Assembly (NCBI RefSeq): GCF_018918265.1
Contig: NZ_JAHLQC010000019.1
Location: forward strand, 1-64,000
Source of the DNA: Falcatimonas sp. MSJ-15
Lineage (GTDB): Bacteria > Bacillota > Clostridia > Lachnospirales > Lachnospiraceae
Direction: 5' to 3'
DNA: 64,000 bases
In this document: positions 45,412 to 55,049 of the stretch, in pieces
Position numbering within the stretch: position 1 is the stretch's first letter
Layout of the letters: every line of letters begins with the position of its first letter
Position numbers and translations under genes: made by a program
Notes under the pieces: model-generated
Told to the model about the DNA's origin: nothing
Seen by the model: only the letters and a program-made list of their open reading frames with translations
Database searches by the model: none

Positions 45412-47931
45412 GTGAATATTATAGAAGCAACAGGTTCTGATCTGAAAAAAGAAGATCTTAATCAAGAGAGAATGTATTATGTTAAACAATTTATTAAAGA
45501 GAATAATGCGGTTTGTATTACAAATGCAATAAATGAAGCAATAACATTGGCATCGGAATGTGGTGGAACAGTTGTATTTGAACCTGGAGAGTATAGAGCA
45601 TATACGATAGAACTCAAAAGCAATGTTAATATTCTGCTTATGAAAGATGCAATATTATATGCAGCAAAGACAGATTTTAATACAGAATATTTTAAGCAAA
45701 AAGGTGAAGGCGGTAATTATCTGGCACCGGAAGTTAATCTGTATGCAGGACTTCAGGATCATGGACATACATATTTTGCAAATAGTCTTATATATGGTCA
45801 TGATATATATAATGTTAAAATCTATGGAGAAGGTCTTATAGATGGAAGTTTTTATAATGAAGAAACAGGTTATCTTGATTATGTACTCTGGGGTGGAGAT
45901 CCTGGTGGAAGCAAAGAACGTAACCTTCCGGGACATAACGGAAGTTGGTTTGGAAATAAAGCAATAGCACTTGTACGATGCAAAAATATTATTCTTACAG
46001 GGATATCTGTAGTTATCGGAGGACATTTTGCAATAATTGCAGAAGGCGTAGATAATATGTTAATTGATGATATTCTTGTTGATACTACAAGAGATGCTCT
46101 TGATATAGACTGCTGTCAGAATGTTACTGTGATTAATTCAACATTTAACTCACTTACAGATGATGCACTTGTAATAAAGGCATCATATGGAGCTGGTATT
46201 TTTATGCCGGCTAAGAATATTCTTATCGATAATTGCAAAGTATGTGGATATGATGCTAAGAGTGTATATATGAAAAAATATACATGCGATAAACTTGTTG
46301 CAGAAGACAGATGTGGTCCGACAGGTAGAGTAAAACTTGGAACAGAATCAACATGTGGATATGAGATAGTTACGATACGCAATGTAAGATTTGAACATTC
46401 AAGAGGTTTTGCATTAGAGGCAGTAGACTGCTCAGATCTTCATGATATTATATTTGAAAATTGTGAAATGTATGATATAAGCAGTTCTCCGATATTTATA
46501 AGAACTGGTGACAGACAGAGAATTCCAGTTACCGGTAAGAGTAAAGAGGAAACTATCGGAATAGCTGACATAAGAATTAATAATCCTGAATATGTGATTC
46601 CGGATAATGATAAGTATGACAGGTATCCTGCGTTAAGATTTTCACCATCTTATAATTATACAAGAAAAGTGAATATAGATGGTAAAAATACTATTTATAT
46701 TGTAGATAATAATGTGCCTGCAAGAATTAACGAAAATGCAGATATTAAAGACGAAAAACATGCAAATGCAACTTCACGTCCAATAGCCAAAATATATAAT
46801 ATAGCAATTCGAAATGTAAAAGCTGTTAATGTAGATCCAAGATATCCTGTAATTATAGCAGGCCTTGTTGACAGCAAGATTGAGAATATTATAATCGAAA
46901 ACCTTGATATTACATATCGTGGTGGAATGAATATGAATGATGCTGTATATGAGCAGCAGATGAATACATGTTATGAATATAGACAATATATGACCACAAA
47001 GCAACGTCAGATAGTTCCATGGATGGTTAATAGCTTTTTCTGTAAGAATGAAGGATTGCTTCCAAGAGCAGATTATGATAAGAAAAAAGGCTGGATAAAA
47101 GATCCATACAATGTACCAGAATTACCTGCAACATATCCGGAACCAAGTATATTTGGAATACTTCCTGCGTATGGAATGTATATAAGACATGCTAAGAATC
47201 TTAGTATTAATAATATAGCAACTCATTATATCATACAAGACGATAGACATGCAGTAGTTCTTGATGATGTTAGCAATATTGCTATTACAAATGCCAAGTT
47301 TGATATAGCAGAAGATGTTAGTGAGATAGTACTTGTAACGAATAACTATAAGCGACATACCGGATATGAATATCTTAAAAACGAAGAATACTTTAGCACT
47401 TCAATAGATAACTATAATATAGAAGAAACGCATTCAATTACGAAAGTTACAGTTAATGCACCAGCACCGGGAACACCAGAAGATTCGTTATATGAAGGCT
47501 ATACAGTTCCTATGTCTGATAATGGATTTGTATATAAGAAAGATGAGATAAGAAAGACACTTCCAGCTAGTGTTATAAGACCTTATTTTGTAATGGATGG
47601 GATAAAAAATATGTCTCATGGAGAATCATTCGTTATGAAGATTAAGATAAGAGATCCTTATGCTGAGACACTTACGAATGTTGGTGATATAAAGATATAC
47701 AACGAAAGTGTTCAGAATAGTGAATATGTATATAAAGGTTCTAAGAGAGATATTAGAATAAGACTTATTACCAAAGATAAAGATGCAGATTATGATGAGG
47801 CAACAAGACTTTTCAGATATACACCTTCTGATGTTGTTAATGGAGAAAAAGAGTTCATATTTGAGGGGGATGATGGAATAATGCCTTTTATGGGAAAACT
47901 CATTATCAGAGTGAGTGATTGGTTATCATAA
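45412..47931 (+). CDS. GH28-like (pectinase superfamily) cytosolic glycoside hydrolase
   Basis: This 839-residue protein has a right-handed beta-helix over about residues 20-600. The GH28-like core is TTRDALDIDCC followed by LTDDALVIK (about 225-260). The NTD/GHG/RIK signature of fungal polygalacturonases is only partly matched, so it is a divergent bacterial subtype. No signal peptide is present, so it should act in the cytoplasm on imported oligosaccharides, for example galacturonides or rhamnogalacturonan pieces. The last 170 residues form a separate beta domain. It starts at GTG with GGGGATAAGG upstream and has no transporter or regulator adjacent. Confidence 0.85.
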   Translation: MNIIEATGSDLKKEDLNQERMYYVKQFIKENNAVCITNAINEAITLASECGGTVVFEPGEYRAYTIELKSNVNILLMKDAILYAAKTDFNTEYFKQKGEGGNYLAPEVNLYAGLQDHGHTYFANSLIYGHDIYNVKIYGEGLIDGSFYNEETGYLDYVLWGGDPGGSKERNLPGHNGSWFGNKAIALVRCKNIILTGISVVIGGHFAIIAEGVDNMLIDDILVDTTRDALDIDCCQNVTVINSTFNSLTDDALVIKASYGAGIFMPAKNILIDNCKVCGYDAKSVYMKKYTCDKLVAEDRCGPTGRVKLGTESTCGYEIVTIRNVRFEHSRGFALEAVDCSDLHDIIFENCEMYDISSSPIFIRTGDRQRIPVTGKSKEETIGIADIRINNPEYVIPDNDKYDRYPALRFSPSYNYTRKVNIDGKNTIYIVDNNVPARINENADIKDEKHANATSRPIAKIYNIAIRNVKAVNVDPRYPVIIAGLVDSKIENIIIENLDITYRGGMNMNDAVYEQQMNTCYEYRQYMTTKQRQIVPWMVNSFFCKNEGLLPRADYDKKKGWIKDPYNVPELPATYPEPSIFGILPAYGMYIRHAKNLSINNIATHYIIQDDRHAVVLDDVSNIAITNAKFDIAEDVSEIVLVTNNYKRHTGYEYLKNEEYFSTSIDNYNIEETHSITKVTVNAPAPGTPEDSLYEGYTVPMSDNGFVYKKDEIRKTLPASVIRPYFVMDGIKNMSHGESFVMKIKIRDPYAETLTNVGDIKIYNESVQNSEYVYKGSKRDIRIRLITKDKDADYDEATRLFRYTPSDVVNGEKEFIFEGDDGIMPFMGKLIIRVSDWLS

Positions 47932-48273
47932 AAGTATAATTGCAAACTATATGTTGATTATGATAGAATGTATAATAGGTTTAACTTTCTGAATAAAAAA
48001 TAAATATTATTAACTTAAGATATAAAAAGTGAAATGTAATATTGAAACTTAAAAAATGCTTAGTCTTATGCGATAACTATATTGGAAGAATATATATTTG
48101 CATGTACAATCTTTTTGATATAAGTAAGATATATGAGAAAAGATTGTAATGATAGATATATATGAGAAATTATAGTTATCTGTATGCATTTAAAAGCCGA
48201 TAAAAAATCGACATCCGTTTTTACAACAAGTAGAGTAGACTGAATAAAAATAGATTAAAACCGAGGTAAGATT
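47932..48273. other. 342-bp gap with a long quasi-palindrome
   Basis: No gene. At 48072-48180 three nested stems fold: GATAACTATA/TATAGTTATC, AATATATAT/ATATATAT and TACAATCTTTT/AAAAGATTGTA. No T-run follows. A GCCGATAA at 48196-48203 matches the sigma-D -10 element but no -35 at the right distance is clear. Confidence 0.7.
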
Positions 48274-49938
48274 ATGAAGTTAAGCTCAGAAAATCAAATA
48301 TATAGAATTTTTGTGCTTTTGGCTATAAGCGCAATTATATTATGGATATGTGCAGCAACCACGACATCGAAAGATGCTATTGGTGAGTCTGAAATGCAGG
48401 CTGAAAAAATAGATAGTGGATGGTATCAGGTAAGAGATATTAATGATACTAACATTATAACTATGCCGGTGACACTTACGTCTGATGAGAATGGTATGGT
48501 TCATATAGCTGCAACACTTAAAGCGAGTAATGGACAGGATTCATTTATTTTGTTTAGAACAGCTAAATGTAAAGTTAAAGTATATGTTAATGAGCGAATT
48601 GTATATTCATACGGTGAAGACGATAATATATTCGCAGGGAAATCTCCGGCATCAAGGTGTCATATAGTTAATGTTGGAAGAAGTTTTTCAAGAGATAAAC
48701 TGGATATTGTTTTTTATGTTAATACACCTGGCGATACATTAAAGATTAATGACGTATATGAAGGAACAGAAGCTGAGTGTATAATGACTCTTATAATGGG
48801 AGATTTGTTTAATGCATTTACATCTGTAATACTTGTAATAATAGGCATAATAATAATTGTATGTTATATTGTATTTAAAAAGTATCTTTTAAATGGTAGA
48901 GAACTGATGTACATTGGTCTGATTTCATTAGTTACAGCAATATGGTCATTTACAGAGACTTCGTATATTGATTTTATTTTTAAAAACCCAAATATTTCGG
49001 CAATTATACGATATACATCATTTACACTTATACCATTACCTATGCTATTATATATAAAAGAAAGTTCGCCAGACAACAATTCAAAAGTTATAAATGCAGT
49101 TGGAATTATGAATGTTATTGTCTATATTGTAAGTATGGCATTATATGTTGGAAGAATTACAGATTACCAGAATATAATAATTTTTACACATATTGTACTT
49201 ATAATTACAGTATTTATTACAGCATATAACAATATAAGAGCGTTTATAAAAGAAGAAAAAGTAGGTAAAAAAATAGTTATTGGATTGGCATCTGGCATTA
49301 TGGTAATGGCAATAATCATTGATTTGATCAGATACTATAAAGCAGTATGTGATGATAATGCAGGCTTTGTAAGACTTGCACTTATTCTATACATCTGTAT
49401 ATATGCACTTTATACACTTAACAATCTTTTTACGATGGCACAACTTGGTAATGAAGCAAAGGCATTAGAACAGATAGCATATACTGATCTGTTAACAGGC
49501 GTTAAGAACAGAGCTGCATTTGACAGAGATCTCAGAGAACTTCCTGCAAGCAGATATGGTGATATAAGAATCGTTGGCTTTGATGTTAACAATCTAAAAC
49601 ATACAAATGATACATACGGTCATATGGCTGGTGACAAACTTATAATAGCTGCAGCAAGGATAATAAGTGAAGCATTTAGGAATGAAGGAACATGTTATAG
49701 AATTGGTGGTGATGAATTCGAAGTTATTATGCTTGACAGTACACAAAGAGTATATGACAGATGTTGTGAGAAGATGGATAAAGTATCACAACTTGTCAAT
49801 TCTAAATCTGAATATCCAATAGTTATAGCTTATGGAGATGCAGTATTTGACGTTGATACAGACCGTGAATTTGATACGATGATAAAAAGGGCTGATGCAA
49901 AGATGTATGAGATGAAGAAAAGAATGAAAAAGCAATAA
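48274..49938 (+). CDS. 7TM-sensor diguanylate cyclase
   Basis: This 554-residue protein has an N-terminal membrane helix (about 10-27), an extracytoplasmic beta-rich domain (about 45-165) and about seven membrane helices (about 170-385), like 7TM-DISM receptors. A GGDEF domain (about 400-554) has DLLTGVKNRAAF and an intact IGGDEFEVIM loop. It should couple an external ligand to cyclic di-GMP synthesis. GAGGT precedes the ATG. It is the fourth GGDEF protein in the window, and no EAL phosphodiesterase is seen. Confidence 0.92.
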   Translation: MKLSSENQIYRIFVLLAISAIILWICAATTTSKDAIGESEMQAEKIDSGWYQVRDINDTNIITMPVTLTSDENGMVHIAATLKASNGQDSFILFRTAKCKVKVYVNERIVYSYGEDDNIFAGKSPASRCHIVNVGRSFSRDKLDIVFYVNTPGDTLKINDVYEGTEAECIMTLIMGDLFNAFTSVILVIIGIIIIVCYIVFKKYLLNGRELMYIGLISLVTAIWSFTETSYIDFIFKNPNISAIIRYTSFTLIPLPMLLYIKESSPDNNSKVINAVGIMNVIVYIVSMALYVGRITDYQNIIIFTHIVLIITVFITAYNNIRAFIKEEKVGKKIVIGLASGIMVMAIIIDLIRYYKAVCDDNAGFVRLALILYICIYALYTLNNLFTMAQLGNEAKALEQIAYTDLLTGVKNRAAFDRDLRELPASRYGDIRIVGFDVNNLKHTNDTYGHMAGDKLIIAAARIISEAFRNEGTCYRIGGDEFEVIMLDSTQRVYDRCCEKMDKVSQLVNSKSEYPIVIAYGDAVFDVDTDREFDTMIKRADAKMYEMKKRMKKQ

Positions 49939-49982
49939 AATACTTACTTATTTTAGAAATTTTAAAATTTTCTAAAAAAAAT

Positions 49983-50019
49983 CTTGTCAAATCATGATCA
50001 TGATAGTATTATAGACAAG
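49983..50019 (+). promoter_or_regulatory. promoter with operator-like palindromes for the nucleoside operon
   Basis: TTGTCA (49984-49989), 17 bases and TATTAT (50007-50012). The spacer contains a perfect 14-bp palindrome, ATCATGATCATGAT (49991-50004). A second inverted repeat, CTTGTC (49983-49988) with GACAAG (50014-50019), frames the promoter. Confidence 0.75.
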
Positions 50020-50035
50020 TAATTATTTTGCTATA

Positions 50036-50061
50036 TTTCCGGAGTTAGAGACTACCGGAAA
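50036..50061 (+). promoter_or_regulatory. 5' leader hairpin next to the ribosome binding site
   Basis: TTTCCGG pairs with CCGGAAA, extended by AGT/ACT, two bases before AAGGAGG. It may stabilise the mRNA or affect initiation; it does not match a riboswitch I know. Confidence 0.6.
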
Positions 50062-50078
50062 CTAAGGAGGAAGAAAAA

Positions 50079-51221
50079 ATGAAAAGAAATCGTTTAACAA
50101 GTGTACTCGCTGCAGCATTAGCAACTACAATGGCTTTTACAGCATGTGGAAGTTCTAACAGTAACAGTGGTAATGACTCATCAAAGAGCAATGACACAAC
50201 AACATCAGCAGATTCTAAGAATGAAGAATCAGCAGACGGATATGAAGTTGCATTAGTAACAGATATTGGTACAATTGATGACAAGTCATTCAATCAGGGT
50301 GCTTGGGAAGGCGTAGAAAAGTATGGTGAAGAAAAGGGTGTATCATACAAGTATTACAAACCAGTTGAGAAGACAACTGTAGCTTACGAAGATACAATGA
50401 AACTTGCTATCGAAGGTGGCGCTAAAGTTGTAGTTTGTCCTGGATATTTATTTGAACAGGCTGTATATGATTTACAGACAGAATATCCTGATACAAAGTT
50501 CATCTTAATCGATGGTGAGCCTAATGACGGTTCAGGTACATATAAAACAGCAGAGAATACATTACCTATCTTATTCGAAGAAGATCAGGCAGGTTTCTTA
50601 GCAGGTTATGCAGCAGTTTATGACGGATATACAAAGCTTGGATTCATGGGTGGTTTAGCATTACCAGCAGTTATGCGTTATGGATATGGATATATTCAGG
50701 GTGCTGATTACGCATGTGAAGAATTAGGAATTGATTCAGTAGAATTAAAATATAACTACACAGGTACATTTACAGCATCTCCAGAAGTTGCTTCAGCAGC
50801 AGCAGCATGGTATCAGTCAGGTACAGAAGTAATCTTTGGATGCGGTGGCGGAATTGGTAACTCTATTATGTCAGCAGCAGAAGATGCTAATGCAGTTATG
50901 ATAGGTGTTGACGTTGACCAGTCATCAGAATCAGATTCAGTAGTTACATCAGCAATGAAATTACTTTCAAATGCAGTATATGATGGTGTTAAATCATACT
51001 TTGAGGATGAATTCAAAGGTGGAGAAACAGTAACATATGATGCATCAGTAGATGGTGTAGGTCTTCCAATGGATTCATCAAAATTCAAAAAATTTGATGA
51101 GAAGACATACGAAGACATCTATGCAAAAGTTAAGAGCGGTGAAGTTAAGATTGACAATGATGTAACAAAAGAAGTTACAGGCATTGAAACAAAACATGTA
51201 AAAGTTGTTGTTGTTGAATAG
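50079..51221 (+). CDS. BMP family ABC transporter lipoprotein (nucleoside-binding)
   Basis: This 380-residue secreted lipoprotein has a signal peptide with lipobox FTAC (Cys about 23), a Ser/Asn-rich linker, and a BMP/PnrA-type purine/pyrimidine nucleoside-binding domain (about 55-380). Family blocks are VTDIGTIDDKSFNQGAWEGV, FILIDGEPN and LGFMGGLALPAVMRYGYGYIQG. It is the receptor for the ATPase and two permeases that follow. Codon choice is more biased than in neighbouring genes, fitting high expression. AAGGAGG precedes the ATG. A terminator between it and the ATPase should lower expression of the rest. Confidence 0.95.
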   Translation: MKRNRLTSVLAAALATTMAFTACGSSNSNSGNDSSKSNDTTTSADSKNEESADGYEVALVTDIGTIDDKSFNQGAWEGVEKYGEEKGVSYKYYKPVEKTTVAYEDTMKLAIEGGAKVVVCPGYLFEQAVYDLQTEYPDTKFILIDGEPNDGSGTYKTAENTLPILFEEDQAGFLAGYAAVYDGYTKLGFMGGLALPAVMRYGYGYIQGADYACEELGIDSVELKYNYTGTFTASPEVASAAAAWYQSGTEVIFGCGGGIGNSIMSAAEDANAVMIGVDVDQSSESDSVVTSAMKLLSNAVYDGVKSYFEDEFKGGETVTYDASVDGVGLPMDSSKFKKFDEKTYEDIYAKVKSGEVKIDNDVTKEVTGIETKHVKVVVVE

Positions 51222-51348
51222 TTTTGATAAGCTATGTAAAAGTAGTTACAAGTAATTATTATTAGTTTGACTTATAATAAATTATTAGTTACAATGGAGT
51301 GTGTGAGCATTCGTACTAACTGATACATATTTTAAGATGTGTAATTAA

Positions 51349-51375
51349 GGAGATGCTTTATAGCATCTCCTTTTT
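51349..51375 (+). terminator. intercistronic terminator after the BMP gene
   Basis: GGAGATGC pairs with GCATCTCC around TTTATA and is followed by TTTTT. Partial readthrough would give more receptor than membrane parts. Confidence 0.9.
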
Positions 51376-51419
51376 AACGGCACTATAAAAAAGAATAAAA
51401 AGCAAGGGAGGAATCCTAA

Positions 51420-52949
51420 GTGGATTACATTATTGAGATGCTTGGAATTACAAAAGAATTTCCAGGTATTATTGCTAACGATAATATTACACTTCAGGTA
51501 AAAAAAGGTGAGATTCATGCACTTCTTGGCGAAAATGGTGCAGGAAAATCAACTTTGATGAGTGTATTATTCGGTCTTTACCAGCCTGAAAAAGGTATAA
51601 TTAAGATTAAAGGTAAAGAAGTTAAAATTAATGGACCTTTAGATGCTAATGAACTCGGTATAGGAATGGTTCATCAGCATTTTAAGTTGGTTCATAATTT
51701 TACAGTTCTTCAGAATATCGTGCTTGGTATTGAAACTGTAAAAGGTGGAAAACTTCAGATGAAAGAAGCAAGAGAAAAAGTTATTGCACTTAGTAACAAG
51801 TATAATCTTGCAGTTGATCCAGATGCACTTATTTCGGATATAACAGTTGGTATGCAGCAGCGTGTTGAGATACTTAAGATGCTATACAGAGATAATGATA
51901 TCCTTATTTTTGATGAACCTACTGCAGTACTTACACCACAAGAGATTGATGAACTTATGAAAGTAATGAAAGGTCTTGCAGATGAAGGCAAGTCAATTAT
52001 ATTCATTACACATAAGCTTAATGAGATCAAAGCAGTTGCAGACAGATGTTCAGTTCTAAGACGAGGAAAATATATTGGAACAGTAGATGTTAAGACTACT
52101 GACAAAGAGGCAATGTCAGAGATGATGGTTGGCCGTAAAGTTAATCTTGTTGTTGAGAAAGGCGAAGCCAAACCAACAGATACTATTCTTGAAGTTGACA
52201 ATCTTGTAATTAAGAATAAAAAGCAGGGACATACAAAGAATCTTATTAATAATATTTCATTTAATGTACGAAAAGGTGAGATTGTATGTATAGCCGGTAT
52301 TGATGGTAATGGACAGACTGAGTTAGTACAGGCGATAACAGGGCTTATGCCAATTGATTCAGGAAAAGTATTTCTTAATGGAGAAGACTTTACTAACAAA
52401 TCAATAAGATATAGAAATACACATGGTATGTCACATATTCCGGAAGATAGACATAAACATGGACTTGTTCTTGATTATACTCTAGCTGAGAATATAGTTT
52501 TACAGGAATATTTTACAGATGAATTCTCAAAAGCAGGATTTTTGAAAAAAGATAGTATTAATAAATATGCCGAAAAACTTATTGATAAATTTGATATCAG
52601 AAGTGGGCAGGGAATAATTACGAAATGTAGAAGTATGTCCGGTGGTAATCAGCAGAAAGCAATTGTTGCAAGAGAGATTACTAAAAAACATGATCTTCTT
52701 CTAGCTGTACAGCCAACAAGAGGACTTGATGTTGGTGCGATAGAATTCATTCATAAGCAGCTTGTAGAACAAAGAGATAATGGTTCAGCTGTTTTACTTG
52801 TCTCACTTGAACTTGATGAAGTTATGAATCTAAGTGACAGAATTCTTGTTATTTATGAAGGTGAGATAGTTGCAGAAGTTGATCCTAAGAAAGTATCTAT
52901 TAAGGAACTTGGTCTGTATATGGCAGGTTCTAAGAAAGGAGAAAAATAA
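51420..52949 (+). CDS. nucleoside ABC transporter ATPase (NupO/YufO-type)
   Basis: This 509-residue protein has two fused ATPase halves. The first has Walker A GENGAGKST (37-45) and Walker B LIFDEPTAVLTP. The second has the degenerate Walker A GIDGNGQTE and signature MSGGNQQK, as is usual for sugar/nucleoside-type double ATPases. GTG start with GGGAGG upstream. Next in line are the two permease genes, so the four proteins form one importer. Confidence 0.95.
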   Translation: MDYIIEMLGITKEFPGIIANDNITLQVKKGEIHALLGENGAGKSTLMSVLFGLYQPEKGIIKIKGKEVKINGPLDANELGIGMVHQHFKLVHNFTVLQNIVLGIETVKGGKLQMKEAREKVIALSNKYNLAVDPDALISDITVGMQQRVEILKMLYRDNDILIFDEPTAVLTPQEIDELMKVMKGLADEGKSIIFITHKLNEIKAVADRCSVLRRGKYIGTVDVKTTDKEAMSEMMVGRKVNLVVEKGEAKPTDTILEVDNLVIKNKKQGHTKNLINNISFNVRKGEIVCIAGIDGNGQTELVQAITGLMPIDSGKVFLNGEDFTNKSIRYRNTHGMSHIPEDRHKHGLVLDYTLAENIVLQEYFTDEFSKAGFLKKDSINKYAEKLIDKFDIRSGQGIITKCRSMSGGNQQKAIVAREITKKHDLLLAVQPTRGLDVGAIEFIHKQLVEQRDNGSAVLLVSLELDEVMNLSDRILVIYEGEIVAEVDPKKVSIKELGLYMAGSKKGEK

Positions 52950-52954
52950 CGGAC

Positions 52955-54076
52955 ATGAGTGCTGAAAAAGTAAAAGATAAAAAATCAGGTAATGGCTCTG
53001 TCGGAGTTATTTCCTCAATATTTGCTATTATAGTTGGTCTTATAGTTGGATTTATAATTCTTTTAATAAGTTGTCCAAATGAAGCAGTAGGTGGATTTGT
53101 AACAATTCTTACAGGTGCATTAACACATGGAACAAAAGGATTAGGAGATGTATTATATCAGGCAACTCCAATAATTCTTACAGGTCTGTCAGTGGCATTT
53201 GCATTTAAAACAGGTCTGTTCAATATCGGTGCTTCAGGACAGGTTATTGTAGGTGCATTTGCAAGTGTAACAGTAGGTATAATGTGCAAATCACTTGGTG
53301 GTGTTCATTGGCTTGTAGCACTTCTTGCAAGTGCTGTTGCAGGTGCACTATGGGCTATAATTCCAGGCCTTTTTAAAGCTGTATTTAATGTAAGTGAAGT
53401 TATATCATGTATTATGATGAATTATATAGGTATGTATTTTGTCAATTATATGGTTAAGAAGACACCGGCAATCTTTGATAATATGCGTAACCAGTCAAAA
53501 CCGGTTGCATCAACAGCTAATCTGCCAAAAGCAGGGCTTGATAAGATATTCGCAGGTTCAAGTGCCAATGTAGGTATAATAATTGCCATAATAGTTGTAA
53601 TTATTATATATATTATATTAACTAAGACAACATTTGGATTCGAATTAAAAGCAGTAGGTCTTAATAGAGACGCAAGCCGTTATGCTGGTATTAATGAGAA
53701 GAAGAGCATTATATTATCAATGATGATAGCAGGTGCACTTTCAGGACTTGCAGGTGGAATGATATACTTAAGTGGTACAGGTAAATATATTGAAGTTGTT
53801 GACGTCCTTTGTGATGAAGGATTCACAGGTATTTCAGTAGCATTATTAGGTCTGTCTAATCCAATTGGTGTATTATTTGCAGGATTATTCATAGCATATA
53901 TTACAACTGGTGGATTCTATCTTCAGTTATATTCATTCTCAACAGAGATTATTGATATTATTATTGCAGTTATAATATACTTCAGTGCATTCTCATTATT
54001 TGTTAAGAATGTAATAGCTAAGATAAAAGTGAAAAAAGAATTAAAAGCCGAATCAAAAGAAGGAGGTAATAAATGA
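52955..54076 (+). CDS. nucleoside ABC transporter permease 1 (NupP-type)
   Basis: This 373-residue permease of the BPD_transp_2 family has about nine membrane segments. Typical blocks are PIILTGLSVAFAFKTGLFNIGASGQ and GLNRDASRYAGIN followed by AGALSGLAGG. It begins six bases after the ATPase stop and ends overlapping the second permease start by four bases. A charged N-terminus and a Lys-rich C-terminus face the cytoplasm. Confidence 0.94.
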   Translation: MSAEKVKDKKSGNGSVGVISSIFAIIVGLIVGFIILLISCPNEAVGGFVTILTGALTHGTKGLGDVLYQATPIILTGLSVAFAFKTGLFNIGASGQVIVGAFASVTVGIMCKSLGGVHWLVALLASAVAGALWAIIPGLFKAVFNVSEVISCIMMNYIGMYFVNYMVKKTPAIFDNMRNQSKPVASTANLPKAGLDKIFAGSSANVGIIIAIIVVIIIYIILTKTTFGFELKAVGLNRDASRYAGINEKKSIILSMMIAGALSGLAGGMIYLSGTGKYIEVVDVLCDEGFTGISVALLGLSNPIGVLFAGLFIAYITTGGFYLQLYSFSTEIIDIIIAVIIYFSAFSLFVKNVIAKIKVKKELKAESKEGGNK

Positions 54077-55035
54077 TGAGCGTTGTATATTTTGTTGTTC
54101 AGCAGATGATGTTATTCTCCATTCCTTTATTAATAGTAGCACTTGGTGCAATGTATTCAGAACGAAGCGGTATTATTAACATTGCTATGGAAGGTATTAT
54201 GTTAATGGGTGCTTTTGCAGGAACATTGTTCTTAAAGTTTACTGATGGAACAATGAGTGGACAGTTACAGCTTATTCTTGCAATTCTTATATCTGCAGTA
54301 GTAGGAATTGTATTTTCATTATTACATGCTTATGCTTCAATCAATATGAAAGCAGATCAGACTATAAGTGGTACAGCACTTAATATGTTTGCACCGGCTT
54401 TTGCAATATTCACAGCCAGAATTGTACAGCCGGAACATGTACAGCAGGTACAGTTTACTAATACATTTAGAATTGCAAGAGTTCCTATTCTTGGTGATAT
54501 ACCGGTAATTGGCGATATGCTATTTAAGAATGCATATATTACAACATATATAGGTTTTGTAATACTTGCTGTCGCAACATATGCATTATATAAGACACGT
54601 TTTGGTCTTAGACTTAGAGCATGTGGTGAGCATCCTCAGGCAGCAGACTCTGTTGGTGTTAATGTATATAGAATGCAATATGCAGGTGTTATTATATCAG
54701 GTGCTTTAGGTGGAATTGGTGGATTAGTATTTGTTGTTCCAACATCAACTAATTTCAATGCTACTGTTGCAGGTTATGGTTTCCTTGCAATAGCAGTACT
54801 TATCTTTGGACAGTGGAAACCAATAAGAATACTTTTTGCTTCATTCTTCTTTGGATTAATGAAGACAATAGCAGCAAGTTATTCAGGAATTCCTATACTT
54901 GTTGATCTTGGAATCCCAAGTTATTTTTACAAGATGACACCATATATTGCGACTTTAATTGTACTTGTATTTACTTCTAAGAATTCCCAAGCTCCTAAAG
55001 CAGAAGGTATTCCATACGATAAGGGCGCAAGATAG
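54073..55035 (+). CDS. nucleoside ABC transporter permease 2 (NupQ-type)
   Basis: This 320-residue permease of the same family has about nine membrane segments: ALGAMYSERSGIINIAMEGIM at the start and LRACGEHPQAADSVGVNVYRMQY in the middle loop. GGAGGT lies six bases before the ATG, inside the previous gene. It pairs with permease 1 to form the channel. Uridine kinase follows 14 bases later. Confidence 0.94.
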   Translation: MMSVVYFVVQQMMLFSIPLLIVALGAMYSERSGIINIAMEGIMLMGAFAGTLFLKFTDGTMSGQLQLILAILISAVVGIVFSLLHAYASINMKADQTISGTALNMFAPAFAIFTARIVQPEHVQQVQFTNTFRIARVPILGDIPVIGDMLFKNAYITTYIGFVILAVATYALYKTRFGLRLRACGEHPQAADSVGVNVYRMQYAGVIISGALGGIGGLVFVVPTSTNFNATVAGYGFLAIAVLIFGQWKPIRILFASFFFGLMKTIAASYSGIPILVDLGIPSYFYKMTPYIATLIVLVFTSKNSQAPKAEGIPYDKGAR

Positions 55036-55049
55036 AAGGAGATTTAATT

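Noticed and set aside
48196..48203. GCCGATAA as a full sigma-D promoter for the 7TM-GGDEF gene
   Set aside because: The -10 match is perfect but no TAAA-like element sits at about 15 bases upstream, so it is not listed as a promoter.
50036..50061. preQ1 or purine riboswitch before the BMP gene
   Set aside because: The hairpin lacks the conserved loop and tail bases of either class; only a simple stem is visible.
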